Of a DNA stretch of 64,000 nucleotides, positions 41,206 through 48,840 are shown in pieces. The translations under genes and the position numbers were made by a program. The stretch's first letter is position 1. Each line of letters starts with the position of its first letter. The notes under the pieces are model-generated. The model was not told where the DNA came from and searched no databases. It worked only from the letters and a program-made list of their open reading frames with translations. This stretch comes from Sphingomonadales bacterium (GTDB taxonomy: Bacteria; Pseudomonadota; Alphaproteobacteria; Sphingomonadales; Sphingomonadaceae). Where the stretch lies: positions 62,001 through 126,000 of the forward strand of contig JANXSN010000032.1 of the NCBI GenBank assembly GCA_025352685.1, read 5' to 3'.

Positions 41206-43740
41206 GTGCGCGCCGTGGGTGAAACCTATCGCATTGCGATTGTCGGATCGGGGCCGGCGGGCCTGAGTGCGGCGTCGCGCGCGGCCAGACTGGGCCTGTC
41301 CCATATTCTGCTCGAAAAAACCGATCACCTCAGCGACACAATCTACAAATATCAAAAGGGCAAGCATGTGATGGCGACGCCATCGCAGCTTGTCCTGCGA
41401 GCTGACCTCGATTTTGCCGCGGGCAAGCGCGAGGCCGTACTTGAAACCTGGGACGTCCAGACGGCAGCGAATACCGTCACTGTGCGCAAACAGGCTGAAG
41501 TCGTTGCGATCAAGGGCACGGGCGAACCCCTTCCAGATTCAGTCCAGAAAATTGAATCGCGCGGCCGTGATGGGAGTGTGCAGACGACGGCGCTGCAACG
41601 ACATGCACCGCCCTACCATTTGAAGTTGTCCGACGGCAGCGAGATCATGGCCGACGCCGTGATTCTAGCCATCGGGACGCAGGGCAATCCGAATTTGATG
41701 CGCTGTCCCGGCGGCCATTTGCCGCATGTCCAGTATCAGCTCGACGATCCAGCGGCCTATAATGATGAGTATATCTTCGTTATCGGGGGCGGGGATGCCG
41801 GCATCGAGAATGCGCTCGGGCTCGCGGCGGACGCGGCACAAGGTAATATTGTCAGCCTTGTCAATCGCAGCGCAGAGTTTTCGACCGCTAAAGACGCCAA
41901 CGTAAAGGCACTGCTGGCCGCGCAAGCGTCGGGGCGGATAACGATTTATTCTGAGTGTAATACGAGTTCCGTCGAACCCGACACTGTCGTGCTTGATACA
42001 CGCGACGGGGAAGTACGGGCCAAATGTAACCGCATCATTGCCCGTATGGGCTCTGCACCGCCGCGCGGATTCGTCGAAGGGTGCGGGATCGAGTTTTCAT
42101 CGAATGATCGACTGGCATTCCCCAAACTGTCGCCGACGTTCGAAACGACGGCGCCTGGCATCTTCGTGATCGGAGCGCTTGCCGGGTATCCGTTGATCAA
42201 GCACTGCATGAACCAGGGCCATGATGTCGTCGAGTTCATCAATGGAAACACGGGACTGAAACCTGCCGACGAACCGATACTCGAGGCCAAGTTCAAGGGG
42301 TTGCCGGGTCAGCGATCGGTCGACGTATGGCTGGAATTCTTGCGGTCAAACGTGGCGATCCTTGAAGGAATGTCGCCGCTCCAAATGCGTGAGTTTATGC
42401 TCGACAGCGAGGCGCGAGCCTACAAGCGTGGCCAGAAGATTTTTGAAAAGAACGCACCGGGATCGTCGTTGTTTGCGATTGCCAGCGGGTCTGTGCTGGT
42501 CGAACTGAGTGACGGAGCGACGGTTCCGATCGAGGCAGGGTCCATCTTTGGAGAAGTCGGCTTGATTTCGGGTCGACGACGCGGCGCGACGATTGTGGCT
42601 GCGCAGGATTCAATCTGTGTCGAGATTTCGCGCACCGCCGCACTCAAACTCCAGTCGCAGGTGCCGGCCGCCAAGCGCGCAATTACCCGCATCTCGATCG
42701 AACGGCAATTGCTCCAGATGTTCGGGTCTGGCCTGACTATGACTGATGTGGCCAACGTCGTAGAGGCGGCCGAGGTCATGCCAATCAAAGCGGGGCAGAC
42801 GGTCATTACAGAAGGCGACGAAGGTGACGATATCTTCGTCATCCGCGCTGGCTCGATGGTCGTCGAAAAGCAGGTCGGCGGCAAGCCGGTGTTCCTGTCT
42901 TACCTGCCCGCCGGTTCCTTCGTCGGCGAGATGACGCTGATTGCGGGCGGTCGGCGAACGGCGACAGTAAGGGCAGCGATCAAATCAGAAGTAATAAAGC
43001 TTCCCGGCAGCGCTTTTCGCATGTTGCTCGACCGGAACGCCAAGCTGCTCGACAAGGTACGCCGAGACATGTCGGCACGGCAGGACGTCAACGCGTTTAT
43101 CGAAGCCAAGAAAGACAGCTTTTCAAGCGTCGTCGATATGTATTCGAGGGTCGCGGAATTTCTGGTCGATCAAGGCGTCGGCGAAGCCACGGACGTGTTG
43201 CTGATCGACGAAAATCTGTGCGTCGGGTGCGACAATTGCGAAAAGGCCTGCGCCGATTCGCACGAAGGGCTGAGCCGCCTCGACCGTGAGGCGGGCAAGA
43301 CTTACGCGCACCTTCACGTCCCGACATCCTGCCGACACTGCGAACATCCACATTGCATGGCCGATTGTCCGCCTAATGCCATCCACCGCGGTCCCGACGG
43401 CGAGGTTTTCATCGACGAGAGCTGCATCGGCTGCGGCAATTGTCAGCGCAATTGTCCTTATGGCGTCATCCGCATGGATGCCAAGCCGCCGAAAAAGCCG
43501 AGTCTGCTTTCCTGGCTCCTGTTTGGCAACGGTCCGGGTCCGGGCGAGCCGTCCAAGGCATGGAGCTACGCGAATGCAGAGCCTGGCGTCGAAAAGGCAA
43601 AAAAGGCGATCAAGTGCGACATGTGCTCGGGCATAGAGGGCGGTCCGGCTTGTGTGCGCGCATGCCCAACCGGCGCTGCGATTCGCGTTGCGCCCGAGGA
43701 GTTCCTGACGGTGGCCCGTCTAGAACGCGGGGATAGCTGA
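41206..43740 (+). CDS. Fused flavoprotein / double cNMP-binding / 4x[4Fe-4S] oxidoreductase
   Basis: 844 aa from GTG with a G-rich ribosome site; no signal peptide, so cytoplasmic. Residues 1-350 form a thioredoxin-reductase/YpdA-like two-dinucleotide domain: FAD site GSGPAG (14-19) with E37, NAD(P) site GGGDAG (194-199), and closing FAD motif GIFVIGALAG (318-327). No redox-active CxxC is present. Residues about 395-490 and 515-610 are two cyclic-nucleotide-binding domains, each with its phosphate cassette (FGE...RRGAT, E450/R459; VGE...RRTAT, E575/R584). Residues 668-835 are a DmsB/NrfC-like ferredoxin with four Cys quartets (C672/675/678/682, C709/712/717/721, C740/743/746/750, C804/807/816/820). 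It probably shuttles electrons between NAD(P)H and the membrane cytochrome b encoded next (1-bp overlap), under cyclic-nucleotide control. Confidence 0.85.
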   Translation: MRAVGETYRIAIVGSGPAGLSAASRAARLGLSHILLEKTDHLSDTIYKYQKGKHVMATPSQLVLRADLDFAAGKREAVLETWDVQTAANTVTVRKQAEVVAIKGTGEPLPDSVQKIESRGRDGSVQTTALQRHAPPYHLKLSDGSEIMADAVILAIGTQGNPNLMRCPGGHLPHVQYQLDDPAAYNDEYIFVIGGGDAGIENALGLAADAAQGNIVSLVNRSAEFSTAKDANVKALLAAQASGRITIYSECNTSSVEPDTVVLDTRDGEVRAKCNRIIARMGSAPPRGFVEGCGIEFSSNDRLAFPKLSPTFETTAPGIFVIGALAGYPLIKHCMNQGHDVVEFINGNTGLKPADEPILEAKFKGLPGQRSVDVWLEFLRSNVAILEGMSPLQMREFMLDSEARAYKRGQKIFEKNAPGSSLFAIASGSVLVELSDGATVPIEAGSIFGEVGLISGRRRGATIVAAQDSICVEISRTAALKLQSQVPAAKRAITRISIERQLLQMFGSGLTMTDVANVVEAAEVMPIKAGQTVITEGDEGDDIFVIRAGSMVVEKQVGGKPVFLSYLPAGSFVGEMTLIAGGRRTATVRAAIKSEVIKLPGSAFRMLLDRNAKLLDKVRRDMSARQDVNAFIEAKKDSFSSVVDMYSRVAEFLVDQGVGEATDVLLIDENLCVGCDNCEKACADSHEGLSRLDREAGKTYAHLHVPTSCRHCEHPHCMADCPPNAIHRGPDGEVFIDESCIGCGNCQRNCPYGVIRMDAKPPKKPSLLSWLLFGNGPGPGEPSKAWSYANAEPGVEKAKKAIKCDMCSGIEGGPACVRACPTGAAIRVAPEEFLTVARLERGDS

Positions 43741-44612
43741 TGGTCACGCGGGTTTCTGTTCAGCAGCGCGTCCGTGCATCCGCGCACGAAGGGTTCCTTA
43801 CACTTGGTCGGTCGCGCTGGGCAAAGATCGCCGCCACAACCTCGCTCGTGATGTTGCTTGTCTACGTGCTTGACGATCCCAAGCCACGCCCAAATGGAGG
43901 TACGTGGTATGGGTATACGCTGGGCACGATGGGTGCTGTGCTGATCCTGTGGCTGACGGTCTTGGGTGTCCGCAAGCGGGCAATGACGCGCGGGCGTTGG
44001 TCGCTGAAAACCTGGACCTCGGCCCATGTCTGGCTCGGGCTGAGCCTTGTCGTCATCGCGACATTGCATACCGGATTCCAGTTCGGGTGGAACGTGCACA
44101 CGCTCGCCTATGTTCTCATGATGCTGGTCATCGTGTCGGGCCTGTTCGGCGTGTTTGCCTATTCAATGCTGCCCCGCATTTTGTCCGACAATCGCAACGA
44201 AACCACCGAGCCCCAGATGCTCGAACAACTCCGTTCTGTGGACCGCCAGCTCCACGAAGCTGCGCAACCCTTAGGACAGGCCCACGCTGATTTTGTACGC
44301 GCGAGTCTGGAACAGGATCCGTTCGGCGGTGGGTTGTGGGCGCGTTTGTCGGGTAACTATCCCCGTTGCGCGACGCGGACAGGTAAAATCGCGATCCGTG
44401 GGGAGCTTGCCTCTAAGCCGCGCACCGGCGGTGATCCGCTCGAAAAGATCGCCTCGTTGCTCGAGCGCAAGGAAGCCGTGCTGGCACGGGTGCGGCGTCA
44501 TCTGCGGATCAAGGCGCTTTTGGAAGTGTGGCTTTACATCCATGTCCCGGTGACGTTTGCGCTGATCGCCGCGCTATCAGCGCATATCTTCTCCGTATTT
44601 TTCTATTGGTGA
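43740..44612 (+). CDS. Five-helix membrane diheme cytochrome b subunit
   Basis: 290 aa. Hydrophobic helices lie at about residues 28-46, 58-77, 93-112, 120-143 and 265-289. Two helices carry His pairs exactly 14 residues apart, H96/H110 on helix 3 and H268/H282 on helix 5, the pattern expected for two bis-His b hemes stacked across a membrane. A soluble segment of about 110 residues sits between helices 4 and 5. It starts in a TGATG with the ferredoxin-flavoprotein stop and ends 6 bp before the decaheme gene. It likely passes electrons between the cytoplasmic Fe-S domain and the periplasmic decaheme. I recognise no named family. Confidence 0.8.
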   Translation: MVTRVSVQQRVRASAHEGFLTLGRSRWAKIAATTSLVMLLVYVLDDPKPRPNGGTWYGYTLGTMGAVLILWLTVLGVRKRAMTRGRWSLKTWTSAHVWLGLSLVVIATLHTGFQFGWNVHTLAYVLMMLVIVSGLFGVFAYSMLPRILSDNRNETTEPQMLEQLRSVDRQLHEAAQPLGQAHADFVRASLEQDPFGGGLWARLSGNYPRCATRTGKIAIRGELASKPRTGGDPLEKIASLLERKEAVLARVRRHLRIKALLEVWLYIHVPVTFALIAALSAHIFSVFFYW

Positions 44613-44618
44613 GATGAC

Positions 44619-46403
44619 ATGAGTTTTGTCATCCGCACTGTGTCGCGTACTGCCGACGGGCGCGAAATCATTCGGCCGGTCACGCTGGCAAAGGACGAGC
44701 TCGCCATTGGACGCGACGCCTCGAATGACATCCACTTGGCTGATCTGGCCGTCGAACCGTTTCACGCTCGACTGACCCGGACGCCGAACGGTCGTATCCG
44801 TGCCGAAAGTAAAGGCGGGCTCGGCTTCACCGTCGATGGGCGGGTCACCAAGCTCACCGATATTGACCCGGCAACCGGGGCGGAATTGGGGTTCGGCGGA
44901 CATCTGCTGACCGTTTCGAGCGACGGAGACACGGTAATCGTTAGGGTGGAGCGCACCGGTGCGGTGTCAGACGCAGCGGGCGATAAGGATGAGCGCACCG
45001 CTTTTACGCTTGCTGCGCTCTTGCCAAGCAAGCGGACGGGGGCATGGACGTTGGCGCTCCTCGTGCTTGCCGCTTTTCTCGTCGCACCGCTCTGGAGCTG
45101 GGCCTCGTACAGCCACGTCAAGACACGCCCTGCGGGGTTCCATGCCGACATCACCTGGTCGTCGGGCCCCCTGTCAAGCGCGCATCACGCGCTCGCAGCG
45201 AATTGCCAGTCCTGTCATGACAAGGCGTTCATCTCGGTCGAAGACACTAAGTGCATCTCGTGCCACACGCAGATCCACGGCCACGCCGATCCGCGTCGGC
45301 AGGTGACTGCCACGCCACCGCCCGGGTTCGGCAAATCGATCACGAACGCGTTTAAGGTCGCGTTTGGCAAACCGACTGGTCAGCGCTGCGTCGATTGCCA
45401 TACCGAGCATCAAGGCGCTGGGCCGATGCCAGCCACAGCTCAGGCATTCTGCACTGATTGCCACGCCACCCTGAAGGCGCGGCTGGCCGATACGAAAATC
45501 GAAAATGTCGGCGATTTTGGCACAGCTCATCCCCAATTCCGCCCTACGTTGGTCGTCAGCACGGTGGGAGAACAGCCGCGGCTCGAGCGCATCTCGCTTG
45601 ATGCCAGACCAACCGAGAACAATGGTCTGAAATTCCCCCATGATGTTCACCTGTCCAAGGTCAACGGCGTTGCTCGTATGGTCCAGACGATGTCGGATGT
45701 ATTTGGGGGGCACCGGCAAGGTGTCGGGCTCGATTGCAAGGACTGTCATGTGAAAACCGCTGACGGCGTCCGGTTTCTGCCCGTCGAGATGGAACGCAAT
45801 TGCCAAATGTGTCATTCGCTCGGCTACGACCGCGTCGGCGGCACGGTTCGGACTCTGAAGCACGGCAGCGTAGCGCAAGCCGTCGCCGATGTTCGTGCAC
45901 TCGGCTCGCGTACTGCCGTTGCGCCGTCAATGCTTGCCGGGCGTCGGCGTCCCGGCGAACCCCCATTGGCGTCGCGTGGTGCAGTCCCTGTCAGCGCAGA
46001 CGCGCTCTTTACAAAGGGCGGTGCCTGTTACGACTGCCACATTATCGACCGCACCGGCGATGCATCAACGAACGGCTGGCGAATCCGCCGCGTCTTCCAG
46101 CCGATGCGTTATATGATGAAGGGCTGGTTTGATCATAAGGCGCACGGGACCCAGAGCTGCGCCTCGTGTCACAATGCAGGGGCTTCGAAGAGTGCAACCG
46201 ACGTCTTGATCCCCGGCATTGGCAACCTCGACGACAAGACCGGCATGACGTGCCGCAGCTGCCATGGCGGCGAGGGCTCGGCCAGCAAGGTGCCTTCGTC
46301 CTGCGCGATGTGCCACGACTATCATAGTGACGGCCAGGCTCCGTGGCGGCCGGCAGGCGAGGGGCCACACAGGGTGGCAATCGCCGGATTGCGCAAACCT
46401 TGA
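44619..46403 (+). CDS. FHA-domain membrane-anchored decaheme cytochrome c
   Basis: 594 aa. Residues 1-115 are an FHA fold (ELAIGRDASNDIHLADLAVEPFHARL). One membrane helix follows at about 141-163 (GAWTLALLVLAAFLVAPLWSW), then a periplasmic part with ten CxxCH sites at C196, C212, C257, C278, C373, C395, C470, C514, C545 and C562. The FHA keeps the GR pair (31-32) and the His (H49), but the phosphothreonine-contact Ser is Glu46 and the NG loop is lost, so canonical pThr binding is doubtful. The FHA would be cytoplasmic and the haems periplasmic, which links a cytosolic interaction domain to an electron wire. It is cotranscribed with the cytochrome b (6-bp gap). I know of no characterised protein with this architecture. 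Confidence 0.88.
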   Translation: MSFVIRTVSRTADGREIIRPVTLAKDELAIGRDASNDIHLADLAVEPFHARLTRTPNGRIRAESKGGLGFTVDGRVTKLTDIDPATGAELGFGGHLLTVSSDGDTVIVRVERTGAVSDAAGDKDERTAFTLAALLPSKRTGAWTLALLVLAAFLVAPLWSWASYSHVKTRPAGFHADITWSSGPLSSAHHALAANCQSCHDKAFISVEDTKCISCHTQIHGHADPRRQVTATPPPGFGKSITNAFKVAFGKPTGQRCVDCHTEHQGAGPMPATAQAFCTDCHATLKARLADTKIENVGDFGTAHPQFRPTLVVSTVGEQPRLERISLDARPTENNGLKFPHDVHLSKVNGVARMVQTMSDVFGGHRQGVGLDCKDCHVKTADGVRFLPVEMERNCQMCHSLGYDRVGGTVRTLKHGSVAQAVADVRALGSRTAVAPSMLAGRRRPGEPPLASRGAVPVSADALFTKGGACYDCHIIDRTGDASTNGWRIRRVFQPMRYMMKGWFDHKAHGTQSCASCHNAGASKSATDVLIPGIGNLDDKTGMTCRSCHGGEGSASKVPSSCAMCHDYHSDGQAPWRPAGEGPHRVAIAGLRKP

Positions 46404-46506
46404 CGAACCGCATCGAAAGGCGTCTCATTCCCCAGGGTAAACGGCCGGGGAGGCGAGGCGTGCTGTCGCTGTTTCGTGCGATATGTTGCAAGCCGGGCCG
46501 CACGAA

Positions 46507-47355
46507 ATGCTGATCGCGCAAGTAACCGACATCCATTTGGGTTTTGAGCCGGGCAACCCTGCAGAGTTCAACCGTAAGCGTCTCGACCAGGTGCTCAAGC
46601 AGTTGAAGGAGATGAACCCCAAACCGGATTTGCTGCTCGCGACCGGCGACCTTACCGAGTTTGGTGACTCCGATAGCTATCGCCGCCTGACGAACGCTTT
46701 CAAGCAGGTTGATTGTCGCGTTTTACCGATGGTCGGCAATCACGATGTGCGCCTGTCTTTTGCGGAATGGTTTCCGGACGTGCCGCTGGCCGACGGGTTT
46801 GTGCAATATGTCGTCGATGCGTACCCCTTACGGATCATATTGATCGATACGCTCGAGGAAGGTCGCCACGGCGGTGCATTCTGCGACGTTCGCGCTGCCT
46901 GGCTAAACGCGCGGCTCGACGAAGACACCTCCCGTCCGAGCGTCATCGTGATGCATCATCCGCCTGTCGAGGTCGGCATTATCTGGATGAACACGCACCC
47001 CGAAGAGGATTGGGTAACGCGATTCCGCGCATGCGTTGCAGGGCGTAGAAACATCGTTGCCATTATCTGCGGCCACCTTCACCGCGCAATCACGACGCAG
47101 TGGGAGGGGACTACGATTGCGATCTGCCCAGCAACTGCGCCGCAGGTCGCGCTCGACATGTCTCCGATCGATCCGGACAAACCCGATAATCGTCCGATGA
47201 TCATCGCCGACCCGCCAGCCTTTGCGCTTCATTGGTGGAACGGCAGCGAGCTGATTACCCATTTCGAAACAGCGGGTGCACATGTGATGCTCGCCCAGTT
47301 CGACAAAAATATGCAGGATCTGGTACGCGGGTTGCTTGCCGAGCGGCCGAGCTGA
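46507..47355 (+). CDS. CpdA-like class III cyclic-nucleotide phosphodiesterase
   Basis: About 282 aa. All metallophosphoesterase motifs are present in order: VTDIHLG (DxH), ATGDLTEFG (GD), GNHDVR (GNHD), VMHHPPV, and CGHLHR (GHxH). Length and motifs fit the CpdA 3',5'-cAMP phosphodiesterase group rather than other calcineurin-like enzymes. The ATG at 46507 starts MLIAQVTDIH; an upstream ATG at 46483 would add eight residues. It lies 103 bp after the FHA-decaheme gene on the same strand. Because the first gene of the operon has two cyclic-nucleotide-binding domains, a local cAMP-lowering role is attractive but inferred. Confidence 0.85.
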   Translation: MLIAQVTDIHLGFEPGNPAEFNRKRLDQVLKQLKEMNPKPDLLLATGDLTEFGDSDSYRRLTNAFKQVDCRVLPMVGNHDVRLSFAEWFPDVPLADGFVQYVVDAYPLRIILIDTLEEGRHGGAFCDVRAAWLNARLDEDTSRPSVIVMHHPPVEVGIIWMNTHPEEDWVTRFRACVAGRRNIVAIICGHLHRAITTQWEGTTIAICPATAPQVALDMSPIDPDKPDNRPMIIADPPAFALHWWNGSELITHFETAGAHVMLAQFDKNMQDLVRGLLAERPS

Positions 47356-47430
47356 CAATTCGCTATTCCGCTCGCGTTTGGCAAATCGAACGGTAAAGCC
47401 AAACCGGGCTCGCTGGCAGATTGCAAACTC

Positions 47431-48840
47431 ATGCGTGAAGACAATGATTACAGCGCAATGGCGACGGCAGCTGCGCTGGCGATTAATTATCGCGCCCATA
47501 TCGCCGTAGCAAGTCGGACACCTACGGCCGATTACGCGACAATGATCGCTGCACTCGGTGGTCCCACGCCCGAACAGGGCAGTGACGGCCACGCAATCAT
47601 CACTGATCTGGTGGCACGGGCCGCTCCCGGCATTCGTGCATCTACGGCAGGACGATTTTTCGGCTGGGTTATCGGCCAATCTCACCCGACAGGTGTCGCC
47701 GCGGACTGGCTGACTGCGGCATGGGGACAAAATGCCGGCAATGTTGTTGCCGCCCCGGCGGCGTCGGCGGTCGAAGCTGTCGCCGCTGGTTGGTTGCTCG
47801 ATCTGCTCGGTCTTCCCGCACAAGCGTCGGTCGGCTTTGTCACGGGTGCGACCGTTGCCAATTTCGTCTGCCTCGCCGCCGCCCGTAACGAAGTGCTGCG
47901 CCGCACGGGCTGGGATGTCGAGGCCGATGGGTTGTTCGGTGCGCCGCCGGTCGCAGTGTTGATCGGCGCCGACGCGCATTCAACGGTCTATTCCGCACTT
48001 CGTTATCTTGGTTTCGGCGCGAAACGCGTCCGCACCATCGCAACGGATGCAGCGGGCCGAATGAAGGCATCAGCATTCGCTGAGGCGTTATCCGAACAAA
48101 CCGGCCCAACCATTGCCATTACGCAAGCGGGTCAGATCAACACGGGCGTCAGCGATCCGTTTGCCGAGATTGCGCCCCGCGCCCGCGATCACGGCACATG
48201 GTTGCACGTCGATGGTGCGTTCGGACTTTGGGCGAGGACATGCGCGGAAAAAGCGGCGCTGCTTGCGGGCGTCGAACAAGCGGATTCATGGGCTACCGAC
48301 GGTCATAAATGGCTGCAGACCCCCTATGATTGCGGCTTCGCAATTGTTCGCAATGAGGCAGCGCACCGACGTGCTATGGAGATTGTCGCAAGCTATCTGC
48401 CTGGCGCCGGAGCGGGAGAGCGCGATCCTTCGGCCTATGTCCCTGAGCTATCCCGGCGTGCCCGCGGCTTCGCGACATGGGCGATGATCCGTCAGCTTGG
48501 ACGGTCCGGGATTGGCGACCTTGTGGGGCGTCACTGCCGCATTGCTGCTTTCATGGCGGCGGCGCTGTCGGCTGAGGACGGTGTGACGCTTGTTTGCCCC
48601 GTTGAGCTTAACCAGTTCATGCTGTGCTTCGGGCCGGAAGCGGACATACAAAGCGATGACATGACGCGTGCCGTCATCGATCAGGTTCAAACCGACGCAA
48701 TCGCCTTTATCGGGGGCGCGAGCTGGCGTGGGATGTGGGTCATGCGCGTGTCGGTAACGTCGGCTGCCACTGATGGGGCAGAGGCCGAGACGACGGTTGC
48801 CGCGGTACTCGACGCCTTTCGGCGCGTACGCGCACGTTAG
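47431..48840 (+). CDS. PLP-dependent group II decarboxylase-like protein
   Basis: 469 aa. Fold type I PLP enzyme of the aromatic-amino-acid/glutamate decarboxylase group: SVGFVTGATVANFVCLAAAR, the His in GADAHSTVYSALR that stacks on PLP, the Asp in LHVDGAFGLW, and the Schiff-base Lys in WATDGHKWLQTPYDCG. The substrate cannot be told from sequence. It starts 75 bp after the phosphodiesterase gene and could be cotranscribed. Its TAG overlaps the stop of the convergent decaheme-propeller gene. A link to the redox cluster is not evident. Confidence 0.85.
   Translation: MREDNDYSAMATAAALAINYRAHIAVASRTPTADYATMIAALGGPTPEQGSDGHAIITDLVARAAPGIRASTAGRFFGWVIGQSHPTGVAADWLTAAWGQNAGNVVAAPAASAVEAVAAGWLLDLLGLPAQASVGFVTGATVANFVCLAAARNEVLRRTGWDVEADGLFGAPPVAVLIGADAHSTVYSALRYLGFGAKRVRTIATDAAGRMKASAFAEALSEQTGPTIAITQAGQINTGVSDPFAEIAPRARDHGTWLHVDGAFGLWARTCAEKAALLAGVEQADSWATDGHKWLQTPYDCGFAIVRNEAAHRRAMEIVASYLPGAGAGERDPSAYVPELSRRARGFATWAMIRQLGRSGIGDLVGRHCRIAAFMAAALSAEDGVTLVCPVELNQFMLCFGPEADIQSDDMTRAVIDQVQTDAIAFIGGASWRGMWVMRVSVTSAATDGAEAETTVAAVLDAFRRVRAR

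Noticed and set aside
41206-43740. Reading the first gene of the cluster as a thioredoxin or bacillithiol disulfide reductase
   Set aside because: No CxxC pair is present in the flavoprotein half, and the protein continues into cNMP and ferredoxin domains.
46404-46506. C-rich and G-rich stretches between the FHA-decaheme and phosphodiesterase genes as a terminator or riboswitch
   Set aside because: The possible stem is interrupted and lacks a T-tract or any recognisable riboswitch core.
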